64,000 nt of DNA from Hyposmocoma kahamanoa. Its lineage: Eukaryota; Arthropoda; Insecta; Lepidoptera; Cosmopterigidae. Positions 23,443-35,394 of the stretch are shown one piece after another. How positions within the stretch are numbered: the stretch's first letter is position 1; every line of letters begins with the position of its first letter. Location: assembly GCF_003589595.1 (NCBI RefSeq), contig NW_020653409.1:1408175-1472174 (forward strand), in the 5' to 3' direction. The position numbers and the translations under genes were made by a program. The notes under the pieces were generated by a model. That model was not told where the DNA came from, ran no database searches, and worked only from the letters and a program-made list of their open reading frames with translations.

Positions 23443-23625
23443 TACAGCCACCTTATCTATTTCTGAAGCATTATTGTGTTCCAGTTAGGAAGAGTTTTTT
23501 TGCTGATGGAACTATAGTGGTAGTGCTCTTCACTACCATTTGATTTAAAGCTTCGAATGGCACTGCAAGTGTTATAAGTATACCAGGCCTAATTCTTGTT
23601 CCATCAATGGACGCCATTAAAAAAA
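23442..23625 (+). repeat. R290 repeat, strongly diverged
   Basis: Recognisable by CCACCTTATCTATTTCTG and GAATGGCACTGCAAGTGTTAT. Confidence 0.5.
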
Positions 23626-24295
23626 CACAATAATAACAGAAACGGTTATAACAATAAACTACGCTAATTCTGTTAATAGCATTAAACCTAAAAAGATCAA
23701 GTTATACAGATTTTTTTATTTCGTTATTATAAGGTTGTGGAACATCGCAACATGTTTGTTAATTGCGAATTTTAATAAGTTAAAAGTTGCAATATTATTA
23801 ATGATAGATAATTATTTCGAAAACGACTTAACGCTATTTTCTTAATTTGTAAAATAACAATAAATCTTGGTGACTGTAACATGTTCATTCAAATGTCAAG
23901 AAGACATTCGAACCATCACGACTGTTGTAGGTAGATTCTCTTTTAAGTTTAAGAGCCATCTAATATACACGAAAAAAAGTACAGCTGTTTTGAGAACTTT
24001 CTCACGTTTTGAAGTCACAGAATAAAGTTTCAACTTGTAGCGCAAACAACTTTTGTTCTTACAGTGTTGGAACATCTCTGTTTCGGATCCCGATGGGATG
24101 CTATTTAGAAAATAAACCATCAACATAAACCATCAACATTAACCTGAAATAACAATGTTATTTCGCTACTGTGCTCATCCATCATAATATGTTACTTTCT
24201 ACATTCGACATCGTGTATTTTGCGAAATGGTCTTAATGTCTATTTTACTTCAAAGTTGAACAACAACATTAAACCGGTGGTTTTTTTTAACCCAG

Positions 24296-24475
24296 GTGGC
24301 TGGTCTTTCGGAACTCAGAAGTTCAAGGATCTGTCAGCTAGCCGCTATGCTCGCCAGACCTTTATCTACTCAGCTATCCCCTACCTGAGGGACAGAAACT
24401 TCGACGGCCTCGACGTGGATTGGGAGTACCCCAAGGGCGGTGATGATAAGAAGAATTTTGTGCTGTTATTAAAGG
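24296..24475 (+). CDS. Cht7: Group III chitinase, catalytic-motif exon of GH18 domain 1
   Basis: Residues 173-231. It completes region I (Gly-Gly-Trp-Ser-Phe-Gly) and carries region II as Phe-Asp-Gly-Leu-Asp-Val-Asp-Trp-Glu-Tyr-Pro (207-217). In the GH18 pattern DGxDxDxE all acidic positions are present: Asp208, Asp211, Asp213 and the proton-donor Glu215 (codon 24424-24426). The domain therefore looks catalytically competent. The Phe-Asp-Gly-Leu-Asp-Val-Asp-Trp form and the following Pro-Lys-Gly-Gly-Asp-Asp-Lys-Lys resemble group III chitinases. It is 180 nt, phase 1 in and phase 1 out. Donor G|GTAAGT, acceptor CCCAG. The next coding exon is 37 kb away, yet the joined codon (G|AG, Glu232) continues the conserved Leu-Lys-Glu-Leu-Arg-Glu-Ala-Phe helix with no missing residues. 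Confidence 0.96.
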
Positions 24476-25188
24476 GTAAGTTTTGAAATTGTTTTCTGAT
24501 ATACTACGAAATGCAATGTCACGTGTCTTGTTTGACTTTGCGTGTTATATTTTTCGTTTTCCGTAAAAGAACTAAGTATATTTTTAGGCAAAAAGCATGT
24601 GTCAGAACAATTTGTCGATTGAAGAGGGCAGATAGCTACAAACCAATTTTAAAGACCTTCGACTACTGACTGTTCCTTCACTTTATATCTACGAAACTGC
24701 CGTGTATGTCCGAGTGCACCCACACTTGTTCACGCGAACTCTGAAGCCAAGACGAATTCACCAACTCCGTTTGAAAGCCTGTATAACTAAAACAATTAAT
24801 ACCTTGTGCTATTTAAAAAAACAATTAAACAAGTTATTTACTAATAAAATGTACTATACAGTATCCGAATTTGTAAATGATAAATCCCTAAATTCATTGT
24901 CTAATTTTTGACATTGGACATTATTCATATTACGATATTATTTTTTCACATAAATTACCATTAAAATTGACCGACTTATTAAAAACATGTGTACATGCCC
25001 ATGTAATATTATTGAAAAAGAAACATGTTACACTTGGTTAATAGTATGTCGAAGTGCATGTGAGTGAATGTATAATACCTATACCTTCAACATTACACTA
25101 TACTTACATAGAAACTACACTCATTTTGTACATGTTAGCTTCTACAATAACCTGTGTTTTCACAAATAAATAATGTGAGGTGAGCAGT

Positions 25189-25593
25189 CCCATATCATTC
25201 TACATAAGTTTTGTTTATAGTCCCCCTCCCTATCAACCTCTTGGTTATGCGGGAAGGGCACTGTGACCTATGCGCGCACAGGAACCTTACAGGTTCACTG
25301 ACCTCAGATCAGCCAGTGTACAGGGTTGTCACAGACCTCTGTCACTTGACTTCATCCGGTCCTTCGAGAGGCCAGCGCCCCGGGTGCACGCTGTAGGCAC
25401 GCTCACTTCCCGATGCGCAGTGCGCAACTAGCGGTTGCCACCGCTAAGCCGTCGAGTCTGAGTCCATTACCAAATCTTCTCATTGGCGGCGAAGCTGTAA
25501 GCCACGCTCACTTCCCGACGCCGAAAAACGACTCTCTCCAGTTCCCAATAACCTAAGCGGCTGGAGGGACCGGAGGATATCTAGCTGAGAAGA
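25189..25593 (+). mobile_element. GC-rich retroposon, copy 1, with 17-bp target duplication
   Basis: Flanked by AATGTGAGG(T/C)GAGCAGT at 25172-25188 and 25594-25610 (one mismatch). Starts CCCATATCATTCTACATAAG and contains CAACCTCTTGGTTATG. It is clearly richer in G+C than its surroundings and has no coding frame of note. Homologous to 57686-57991. Confidence 0.65.
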
Positions 25594-25610
25594 AATGTGA
25601 GGCGAGCAGT

Positions 25611-25665
25611 GGCAGTGCTCCTCAAATCTTTGCGATTATAGCTCTAAGTAGCACTGCATATCATA
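25611..25665 (+). repeat. R290 repeat, middle fragment
   Basis: Only the GGCAGTGCTCCTCAAATCTT to AGTAGCACTGC part, abutting the GC-rich retroposon's right duplication. Confidence 0.5.
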
Positions 25666-25689
25666 GATATCATAATCAACGCGTTTATA

Positions 25690-25810
25690 CGACCAAAGTC
25701 TGCCACGATGGTCTAAGGCGAGTTGGGAACTTAACACGTTTTCCGAGAGTTGTGAATCTCTTTCGACGTTCAGGTTACATCACGTGGTGTTCCTTCGCTG
25801 AAAAGCTCGT
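25690..25810 (-). repeat. S4-type SINE tail, diverged
   Basis: Minus strand resembles the tail of 43580-44000 around the GGCAGACTTTGGTC and ACGTGTTAAGTTCCCAACTC blocks. Confidence 0.4.
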
Positions 25811-26367
25811 GGTAAATTTCAAATTTAATTTTCCACATAAACTATCCGAAAAAAAACAAAGAACACGATGTTTTTGAAACCCATTTAGCACTTACGTCAC
25901 GAAAGGATATAGAAATATGATACTTATTGTAATGTACAATAAAGTAACTTGTATCCTGGATTTTATCCACAAAAGCACCTGCTACAAGAATATTTTAGAG
26001 AACAAACGATGCGACTCAAAGCCGGCGAAATTCGAGTTTCAACTGAAACCGCATAAAATGCGGGGCATGTACGCAATTCCTAGCACGCTAGGAAAAATTT
26101 GGTCTAGCAAAACAGGAGAATTTCTTAGCATTATTGCTTTGTTTATACTCAATGAAAGTGGCGGTAAACTTTATTTTCTACACTGATTGCGACAAAGACT
26201 GTGGAGGTGACTTTTACTTATTTTTTCATTTATTCAAGAACTTCCAACAGCATAAATAAATCATTATTAGACAACATTACATACTTTGCTCTGATCATAT
26301 AGTAAGTGGCTAAAGCACTTGTGTTATGGAAACAATATAGTTTTTTTTTAGTTTTCTACACTGACCC

Positions 26368-26450
26368 GGCTGGGGATCAAACCTGGAACCTCAAAGATGG
26401 CGACACAATGAAAACCAGTGTGCATGCCACTTGACCACGGAGGTCGTCGA
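26368..26450 (-). mobile_element. tRNA-like SINE head
   Basis: Minus strand carries CCGTGGTCAAGTGGCATGC and a GGTTCCAGGTTTGATCC B-box-like block. Family otherwise unclear. Confidence 0.45.
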
Positions 26451-26589
26451 ATATTTTTCCGTTTTTCTCTCAAAGAGATCTCTTTTAGATATAAGTCTAT
26501 CTACTCAATTTTTCTGCACTTGTTTAATAGAAATATTAGTTTTGTATCATGTTTGTAGCAGTAGAAGACGAGAGAGAAATTCTGCCAAA

Positions 26590-26712
26590 TTTCCTATTTC
26601 TTCTGCCAAGTAAGAATGTGAGCATTACGGTATGCAACTGTTACGGTCAGGCGTGTCGCTTATCACCAGGCGCACGACTTGTTCGTCCGGTCACTTGATA
26701 TCATAAAAAAAA
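26590..26712 (+). repeat. R290 repeat, internally deleted
   Basis: Head block joined directly to the CAACTGTTACGGTCAGGCG tail block. Confidence 0.6.
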
Positions 26713-26792
26713 TTGGTGCACTATAATACATGTTTTGAAAAAAACAAATAATACGACGCAAGCACATAGAAATATTCCTGAGGTTCGCTGGT

Positions 26793-26955
26793 TCGTTCCG
26801 TGGCTTAGTTGGTATAGCGTCTGACACAGTAAGCTAGAAGACGTCGGTTCGAATCAAGCCGGATCGAAGTGTTCGATCTCGAATCTTTGTAATAATAATT
26901 ATAAGAAACTAGTGGAGTAATTTTACAAATAATAATTGAATATCAATTCAATAAA
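26793..26955 (+). mobile_element. tRNA-derived SINE (family S2)
   Basis: A-box TGGCTTAGTTGG and B-box CGGTTCGAATC, then a body containing ACTAGTGGAGTAATTT and a TATTCAATAAA-like end. Shares this structure with 30826-31010. Confidence 0.75.
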
Positions 26956-26959
26956 AATT

Positions 26960-27175
26960 TAAAAATTCATATTCTTGAAATAAAATAATTTATAAAACAT
27001 ATGTAGCGTAAATTGGAATGTTCTTTGTCAAATTCAAAATAAGATATTAAGTTAATAACTTTTGTAACTATATTAGAAAAAATGAGACCTGTAAAGGGCC
27101 TGAAATCTTGGTTTGTTTGAAAAAACAAATATACGCGATTTAAATCTGGAAAAAGTTTCATTTCCTACAAATAAA
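26960..27175 (+). mobile_element. Penelope-type terminal fragment
   Basis: Reverse complement of the 15370-15660 sequence. It follows directly on the body of a SINE (26793-26955). Confidence 0.65.
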
Positions 27176-27344
27176 TCATAGTTTAGTGTGAATTTTGCCC
27201 AAAGGTAACGATTTTCCGCTGTAGTCGATGGCGGTACCACGATGCGATTGAGCCATGTACAATATTCTTAACATCTGTGTGACTGTACTAAAGCGAAGAC
27301 AAAATAATATTAATTTACCATAGTGCACCCATTATTATAATATA

Positions 27345-27931
27345 TCCAGGTTGTAACCGTTAAGTGTGCCCAGGCGATTATTCCATAAACATAAGATGTA
27401 TATAAAAGCTTTACATGGATATCGAAAATACGTTACCTAAGGGAATCGACATAAATAACTTTTTAAAAATAAAACTAGAAATGTCTAAAATTTTAACATT
27501 AGATGCTCCCATACATTTTATATTACATTCGTAGAGAGGTTTTAGTTCTACCTACTGTAAGAGGTAACAAGAACTACAGAAGACCAAAACTGATACAAAT
27601 AAATTAATAAAACTAACTTTTAATTGAATAAAAATATTATGGCATAGTGAATTATTTGGTCAAATGGGAGTTGTCTATAAAAATGAATAAAATTGATCAA
27701 ACTTTTTGAGTGCTAATCGACTCAGTTTTATGTAAGGATCATTTCATTGTATGGGATGAAAAAAATTAGGACAACAGAAGAACTAGACGGATATTTCTAG
27801 TTTTATTTTTAAAAGTTATTGATGCCGATTTAATAATTAGGTAACATACTTTCGATATCACTTTAAAGCTTTTTGATATCTATTAAATTTATGGAATAAT
27901 CGTCTGGGCACACTTTATGATTACACTCTGT
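27345..27931. mobile_element. Long-inverted-repeat element (about 590 bp)
   Basis: The arms run from 27345 to about 27530 and from about 27745 to 27931. They match in inverse orientation over roughly 180 bp with many substitutions. They share AAGTGTGCCCAG, CGATTATTCCATAAA and AAAATAAAACTAGAAAT. The tips resemble CAGRGTGTAA. TATA at each edge could be the target duplication. Non-coding. Confidence 0.65.
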
Positions 27932-29681
27932 ATACAGGTTGAGATAATTAAGATCATAATCCGCTACGCCAGGCAACCGCAGGTTGACGACTTCTTACCA
28001 TGGGCTGTAAACCTTTTTAAACGTGCAGGTTTTAACACGACGTTCTCCTTCTCTGTAAGCGAGAGGTACTGCTACTAAACTTTTAGGAAATCACGTATAT
28101 CTAGCGAAAACAGATTTTTCCACTCTCAAAATCCCTAACACAGACAGCGCGTCGCGCAGTTTGATTCTCAATACTCTCACAGTAATTTCACGTCACAAAA
28201 CAAAGCGATTCGAAAGCTGTTTCGGTTCGCATTACAGAGATCTCAATCCAACGTTGCGGTTTAAATCGAGACATTTTCTATTTGAAAGTCCGCCTGCAAT
28301 ATCTGCGGGCAGATCGCCTAAATATTGGCAAATATCGGACCGAACCGTAGACAGGTGCATCGGCTTGCATAGAGTTCGAACTTTGTAGAAAGTTCTAGGT
28401 TTTTTTAAATTCTTTATTTACTTCGTAACTTTTATACAATGTACTATCAACAGAGTTGAAGCCTTCCCAATCCCAAGACAGTTTTATTTGCAAGTGGAGA
28501 TTGTAGCTTGCGTAAATAATATGACATAGCCCTTAATAATCGGTACTACCTCACCTCGGATTCAAAATTTTCGCGTTCGTCTTTATGTATCAAATATCCA
28601 ACATCACTGATCAATTGTCAGTAATTACAGGTTAATAACCACAGTATTTTTAATTTTTCTCCCGACGCTGTTTCAGAGCAGTACGCGTTTGTAGTTACGG
28701 ATACTTGTGATAGTTATTTAGGCTAGTTTTTATTCGTCTGTAATCTACACTAAACAACTTGCTACTCAGACTAAATTTTTTTTTTTTTTTTCTGTTACCT
28801 AAAGAAACACTTTTCACGTCTAACTTATCTACGTAGGCTGGATCTTTTGACAAATTGCTAAATAATTCCCACCACTGGAAGCAAGTACGTGACCTATCAA
28901 CAAAGAATCTATCAAGAATATTTTGACATCGTTTATAAAAAGGTCTTAAAAAACGATGAACCGCCAAAATTTGCCATTTCTATAACATCGCTAGGGCTGC
29001 ACTGTACTATCAAAATACAATCTATCGAAATATCGATAGTCTGTGGTCGTGCTCGACTGCACCTGTCGCAGGCACGGGCAGTGTTGCCATATGAAATATT
29101 TTGGCGATAAAATTTTAATGGCTGCCCGTTATGACCTCGGTTATCGGGGTAGTCGGTTTTATTAATTTTTATAGCTCTTGTAAAGATTATTTCGTGATAG
29201 CTCTATTTGGCTATGGGAGTTATAATTTAAAACAGATGTTGCATTGTACAATGCTATTAAGAAGTAAATATATGTTTAGTAATAACGACTTGAGATAAGT
29301 AGATAGATAAAACGTTTGACCAAAACAAATACATACAAACAAACGCACACACTCATGTGTCAAAATCTAATAAAAGAGTGATTGGAACAAATTTACAATT
29401 CACTATATTTACAAAGATCAACAAAATAATTATTTAATATATGTTGTGTTGTAAATGCCCTGGCTCAACATGAATATTATAATAGATACCTTGTTAGTTG
29501 TGTACATACAGGATGATTTGTAAACTACTAACAGCTTCGCGGGACTTTTGTTCCATGAATTTTAATCATTCGTCAGATTTTACTTTCGTACAAAAAAATA
29601 ACAATTAATAAATAAACGTAGAAAGTGAAATAAAAAGTTAACAAGTAACGAAAGAAAGCGCTAGCATAAAACGCAGAAGCT

Positions 29682-29757
29682 TTTTTTTTATAATGTCAAG
29701 TGGCGGGACGAACAAGTCGTGTCCCTGATGGTAAACTACGCGCCTGTCCATAACTTA
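29682..29757 (-). repeat. R290 repeat, tail only
   Basis: Tail and the CCTGTCCATAAC block, then unrelated sequence. Confidence 0.6.
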
Positions 29758-30464
29758 GCTTAGTTATTATAAAAAAAATAACCACTAAATCCTTAAAATC
29801 TATGTTAGAAAAAAGAAATATGAAAAATACTCACCCACATAACGGAAGCAAAGTTTCATGTTTGCCTTTAATGCTATTTTAAAATACCATTTAAATGCGA
29901 ATTGCCACACATACTACTTTTGTAGAAATATTCTAGTTTTTATTGCCTCATCTTAAAGTCGTAACCGTCTGAATTTTTGCAAATATTTTCCTTTGGTGGC
30001 CGCACCTAATAAACGTGTATTATCTACACGAAATCATGGCTAGAAATCGGTTATGATTTTGACCGTTTAAAAAGCTAAACTTTTTGTAGAAGCTATAGTA
30101 ATTAATTTTGATCTGGGAATCACTTTTGATCAAACAGGTAATATCGACATCGATAAAATGCTAAACTCGACAACTAAACCCACAATTAGGCACCTCTAAT
30201 CTGCGATATTTCATCAGGAACCCGTACAAGTTGCACCACCGTTTTCTCGTCACGACAAACTTGGACCAAAACGAGCTTCCTGCACTGTTATTAGCTCTGT
30301 CGTAATATGCCGTGAAGATGGTATTTTCTTTGCATTATTTGATTACTAAAGGTATTATGATGTTTGAAAATTAATGCTGTCTACAATTTGAGGAGATTGT
30401 CTGTAAAGGTGTGTGAGTTATTCACAGTCTTTAGGGTAATGTGGAAAGTTTGAATTGTATAATT

Positions 30465-30765
30465 TTTTTTTATAATATTAAGTGACGGGACGAACAAGTG
30501 GTACGCCTGATACACGCCTGTCCATAACACCTATAGTGCCACCCAAGAGCTTTAAATTACAAAGATATGAGAGATACTGCCACTGCGCCCGTCACCCTGG
30601 GACATAAGTTGACAAGTCCTATATGCCTGTAATTTTACCTGCACCCTTCAAAACCGGAAGACAGTAATGCTGACATTACTGCTTGGCGGCAGAAATAGGT
30701 AAGGTGGCAGTACTGGCAGTGCTACCCTGGACGAACTCTTTCTCAAGGAGCTCTACTCTAAGGAA
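30465..30765 (-). repeat. R290 repeat, full length
   Basis: Complete copy, with a small duplication of GGCAGTACT near 30712-30724. Confidence 0.75.
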
Positions 30766-30825
30766 GTCCAAAACCAAAACAATGATCTACAACAAGCACA
30801 AAGATAAATTCATAAGGTCTGCTAG

Positions 30826-31010
30826 GTCGTAGCACAGTTGGAGCGTCAGATAAGGTATGCTGAAGGCCTGGTTCGAATCCAGCCGGACCAAATTTTTCGT
30901 ATTGTTTGATCTTTATATGAATAATTTTCTACACTATTTTTTTACAAACTAGTGGAGTAATTTCCCTATCATGGTATTCAAACATTGAGCTATTCAATAA
31001 ACCTAATATT
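30826..31010 (+). mobile_element. tRNA-derived SINE S2
   Basis: B-box CTGGTTCGAATCCAGCCGGA is intact; the A-box is partly changed. Same body as the 26793 copy. Confidence 0.75.
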
Positions 31011-31083
31011 ATTTAAGTCCCAGCTTATCGACGGCATTGTACTAAGGTACATTGCAGTAGTTGTAGTAGTCAATAGCCACTTT

Positions 31084-31830
31084 TAAGCTCCGCTGCATAC
31101 GCAGTCCGCAGAATACGTGAGCTTACCGATGTTAGTACTGCTAGACTAGTTTACTTTAGTTACTTCCATAGTATAATGTCCTACGGGGTTCTCATGTCCC
31201 CACATGAGAACCCCGTAGGACATTATAAAGCGGCAGATATTCAAACCATATTTGTATTGCAAAAACGAGCGATTCGTTCTGTGTACCGTTTAGGCTCTCG
31301 GGTTTCTCTTAGAGAAAAGTTTAAAGAGACTGGTATCATGACTGTGGCATCACAGTACATTTACTCAAACATTTTAAATGTCCGTAAAAATATACATAAT
31401 TTCAATAAGAAAGAAGATATCCATAATATTAACCTTAGAGCTAAGTCCAAACTCATGGTACCACGATTTCGTTTAACCAAGGTAAACAACTCTTTTATGG
31501 GGAACTGTATACGTTTTTACAATAAGATTCCCGAGCATATATTAAGTTTATCATTTCCTAAGTTTAAAAACTACATTAAAAATATTTTGATCGAAAAATC
31601 ATATTACAAAATTGAGAGACTACGTGTTAGATAAAGATGTATGGAAAGACGACACGGCTCCAGAATTCACACAAATTTGATTCAAAGTGTATTCCATAGC
31701 ATTTAAGTTTATTTGAAAAGAGCAATCCCTAGAGTTTCTTGCTTGTTCTTCTCAGGGAGGTCAGCGTAGTGAACGAGCAGTAGCTTAAATGTGACGTTTT
31801 CAAGTGTAAATTTATTTTACCTATGGATTA
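31084..31830 (+). mobile_element. Same LINE with an internal palindrome
   Basis: Matches 10005-10720. The frame remains open from 31176 to 31634. A 25-bp-arm palindrome at 31173-31226 replaces the normal sequence after the CTCATGT position without breaking the frame. The TTTGAC tail is absent. Confidence 0.85.
31173..31226. repeat. Perfect 25-bp-arm palindrome in LINE copy
   Basis: Arms 31173-31197 and 31202-31226 with a CCCC spacer. The right half equals the reverse complement of the LINE's own sequence up to and including the GGGG that follows CTCATGT in the intact copy at 10110-10118. Confidence 0.95.
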
Positions 31831-32067
31831 TTTTAGCATATAGAGCCATTTTATTTTACTCGTATGTCTTTTGTATAAATTATGTGAAACTGTATTGAGG
31901 GGAAGTTTTAACATAATGTGACCATGCTTTAATAATGCATATATGGCTTTTCAAATCCAATTCCTTCAATTTCAAATCTGTTTTTCAGATGTTTTGGTTA
32001 ATTAGGTATTAAACATTTGTATGAAACGCCTGACAGTTTTTTGCGTTTCGAAACGATCTCCAGCGTA

Positions 32068-32220
32068 CAAATAAGTAAATAACGCACACACTCATAGTCC
32101 CGCACCCTGTATCGCGGATGCCATGGACATACACATAGACAACCACATGAGAAATTAATGTAGGCCATGCGAATATTTCTCCCGGCAGAACAGTATGGTA
32201 ACTGTTCTGCCACAGACGCA
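32068..32220 (-). mobile_element. tRNA-derived SINE S1
   Basis: Body and partial head in minus orientation; most of the B-box is missing. It ends at the GTTCTGCCAC arm. Confidence 0.7.
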
Positions 32221-34029
32221 TTCAGGTATAAAATTTTAGTTTTCAGGTTTGCACCGGACTCGGCTTTAAAATAGTTTCAGTTATTTGTGTTAGATTTTAT
32301 TACTTTCTTATACAGAATATAATAACCAGATCCACATTTGACGTGGTAGTATTAACTATACTCACTTTAACAATGACATAATTTGGTAATTTGCGAAAGA
32401 ATGCATTCACCTACTTTGTATGACGAATAAAAAAACCATAAAAACTCCGTGCTGTATGGTCGCACATTTTTATTACAGACTGTATAAATAAATAATTTTA
32501 CTATCAACCATATACCCAAACAATTATCAACCTAAACTAATAGACCGTAAGGTTGAGTTACAAAGTAAGAAGGTAGGATCTAAATAATTAACGTTGTAGG
32601 TAGGAATACTTGAGTTCTTTGCACAGGGGAATAATGAAACTTGTGGAAACACGAATGGAGTTCTACTAACTTATATTTGCAGTTGTAACAAAGATGTTAC
32701 CTGCCTCTATAAAATGAGTGGTTATTTTTCAACATGTCTTATTTGAGATTTACAATTAGTACTTTCACATGTTACTTAACATTACATTACTGTCAAAAAT
32801 TTGCTGTAAACAAAAAAATAGTAACGTATATATTTCAATAAATTAAAATTAGACAACGTAGCAATATAAAATATTAACATTTTTTAATTAGTAGAGCATT
32901 ACTCAACCATAATTGAAATAAAAAAAAAATTAACAAAACACTTGTTTTTTTAGATTTTGTAATAGTTGAAAATTAAAAAATTGCAACAGTTTAATATTGA
33001 TTAAATGAAAAAACCTTTTTCGACTAAATTTTTACAAAATTTACAAGAACCTCGAACCACTCGACAAACCTACTAAACTAGGCCTAAAATAAAAAATAAA
33101 ATTACTGACCAGATTTTTAGGAAAAAACACTCCGTTTTTTGGGGTTTTAATGTTGTTACGCCAAACGTGGAATGAATTTCATATGGCCGTCAGTTGCCAA
33201 CATTGACTTACGAGGTGCAAAGGCATCTTATTGCTTCTTGATAGAATCCACAGTCTCTGTTCTCACTTACCTTAAGATTAGACACGTATTTGTTCAAACG
33301 ACAGTATCCCGTGAGATTCCTGGTTAACATTCGAAAGCTACTCCGACCCAATGCCAGAACCTCTCTATACATATCACAGTACCAGCAAGATATATCGATA
33401 ATAGAATTATTCACAACCCTGTGTACCAAACATAAAAATATGATGATGTTCGATCACATAAATCTACACGACTGTGGGCGACAGCGGAGCAGCGATACCC
33501 TTGGTAAAAGATTGCATCTTTTTATTGCCAACGCAAACGAAGCGATTATTTAAAATATTCCATTTCATACCGATTGCATTAAGGTTCAAACATCTGGTGA
33601 TCGTTCTTCAGAAATCCAACCATTTTGACCAAAAAAAAATTATAAAAGTTCACCGATCACGACATATAATATGTATCCCCAGCCAAACTGATACTCTCTA
33701 TAAGGTTCATCTAAATCGTCTATAACTGTTTCAAGGTCTTCTTCTTCTTCTTGTCGTGTCGTTGGCGTACACTATTGCCAATCAGCGTAAGGCACTCGCC
33801 GATTAACGCTCAGGATGTGCCAGACATACAAGAATGGTACTTCGTGCATGGAGCCTCTTTTCGTGCACGCCAAGGTCTAGTTCATTTCTTAAATCTAACA
33901 AACCATTAAGTATTCCTCCTTAATCGTGAATAAAAAACCATATGCTGCATATATTGGTCCAATACGTAGTTTCAATCAAGAGTTTTTTGTGATTTTGTTG
34001 GGAGAGGCTCGTAGAACAGATACCCTTTA

Positions 34030-34175
34030 GAAATAGAAGGAAAACGCAGCTTGGGCAGACCACACACAAGGTGGACTCCGTAAAGGTTGCGGGAACCCGC
34101 TGGATGCAAGCAATGCAAGGTTGCTCGTTGTGGCGATCTTTGGGAGAGGCCAGTGTTCAATATTGAATTTCTTTA
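34030..34175 (+). mobile_element. RTE-like LINE C-terminal fragment
   Basis: Encodes Gly-Arg-Pro-His-Thr-Arg-Trp-Thr, then after a frameshift Val-Ala-Gly-Thr-Arg-Trp-Met-Gln-Ala and Leu-Trp-Arg-Ser-Leu-Gly-Glu-Ala, ending in a TGA. This is the usual C-terminus of insect RTE-type reverse transcriptases. It is 5' truncated and broken. Confidence 0.65.
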
Positions 34176-35159
34176 AGCTATAGTGTTCATGATGACTATT
34201 TGTTAGGCTGACTAATATAGATCTGCGAAATTTAAAAAAATAAAAGCATCAAATCAAAAGCAAGAATGGAATCAGTTGATCCTTTTTAAATGTTTATACC
34301 CATTCCATCCAAATATAATATGTAAACAGCTGATTATTTTTCCACGAATACAGAGGGGTTCCAAACGAAAAACTTATTGCTTCGAGCAAAATCACGAACA
34401 AAAGTCTCTCTGAGCAGAAATGTGTTCCGACTTGATTTCAACCGGTGCTCGTAGCCAAGTTAACAAATAACTTCGCAGAAAACCTTTACAAAATTTTCCA
34501 TTATTTTAGAAAATTGAACTGTTCGATCTGTTAGAGCCGTGGTACGCCAAGTGGATGAGTGGTTATTTCTTAATTAATATAGATGTCGGTCGTACAAATC
34601 GCTATAACGCATGTACTGTTTACTTTCGTTTTCAAGTTACGTATATCTGTAGCAGAAATTCTCGCTGATGGTGAAGAAAACCTAATGTAACCTGCATATC
34701 GAAGAAGATTCGCAACTCTTGAAGAACAAGCCCCCAACCCAGTGAGGCAAACGAGAAAGGAGTTCAAACCTTCTCTTTTGAGACCCATACTCAGCTGTGG
34801 GATATATAATGCATTGGTGATGGATGAAGAAATAATTAAAAATCCAATAATTAAAAGATGAAGAAAAGTGGCCTATAAACGTTACTGTTATTAGAGAAAC
34901 CACAAGTGCAAGATTTTCTAGTGTTAGAGCAACCGCATTGTTAAATTGATATAAGTCGAACCTGCAAATGGCAACGGCGTCTCGTTAGAGACTCATCTAT
35001 GACCTTTTACCAGCTTCCTTGTTCGTTTCGCCAGCAAAATTGAGATGTACGTTCGCCAATTATTGAAGAAAATTGTGAAATCTCGTAGTTTCTAACATTA
35101 GGACCAAATTGTAGTAATCTCGTATAGTTGAAGTCGTACGGCACGTTCATACTACTACT

Positions 35160-35380
35160 TTAACTGCCTCCGTGGCCGAACGGTTACCACGCCGGACTGC
35201 CACGCAGAGGTCCCAGGTTCGATTCCCGGGTCGGGAGAAATATTTGTATGGCCTGCAATTATTTCTCTCGTGAGTTTGGGTGTAACTTGTGGTTGTCTAT
35301 GTGTGTGTCCATGGCACCCGCGACACAGGGTTTTCCCTAGTGCGGGGCTATGTTGAGTGTGTGCGTTATTATTATTATAC
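35160..35380 (+). mobile_element. tRNA-derived SINE S1, best-preserved copy
   Basis: Intact A-box (TGGCCGAACGG) and B-box (GGTTCGATTCC) form a tRNA-like head of about 75 nt. A body follows that includes CATGGCACCCGCGACACAGG, and the element ends in an (ATT)n tail. It has no proper acceptor stem closing the head, so it is a SINE and not a tRNA gene. Confidence 0.85.
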
Positions 35381-35394
35381 TTCGATTCATTTGT

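Larger units (their letters stand above)
19962..24295 (+). other. Intron 3 (about 4.3 kb), splitting the region-I glycine codon
   Basis: GTAAGT donor; acceptor T-rich then AACCCAG. It contains a tRNA-like SINE (20193-20350), R290 copies, an imperfect 58-bp palindrome (20927-20984), an ACCGACTTC-core element (21135-21635) and one copy of the 8-bp-TSD MITE (22133-22421). Segments 22430-23285 and 23630-24290 hold nothing I recognise. Confidence 0.75.

Noticed and set aside
24702..24911. 69-codon open frame just after the catalytic exon
   Set aside because: No splice sites in phase, no family features, AT-rich codons; the next exon's phase needs no added residues.
25211..25396. GC-rich block as a CpG-type promoter or coding exon
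   Set aside because: It belongs to a repeat with long flanking duplications and a second copy at 57686-57991.
35160..35235. tRNA gene
   Set aside because: A- and B-boxes are present, but the acceptor ends do not pair and the block continues into a repeated SINE body; same for the heads at 62810, 26793, 30826, 20193 and 13345.
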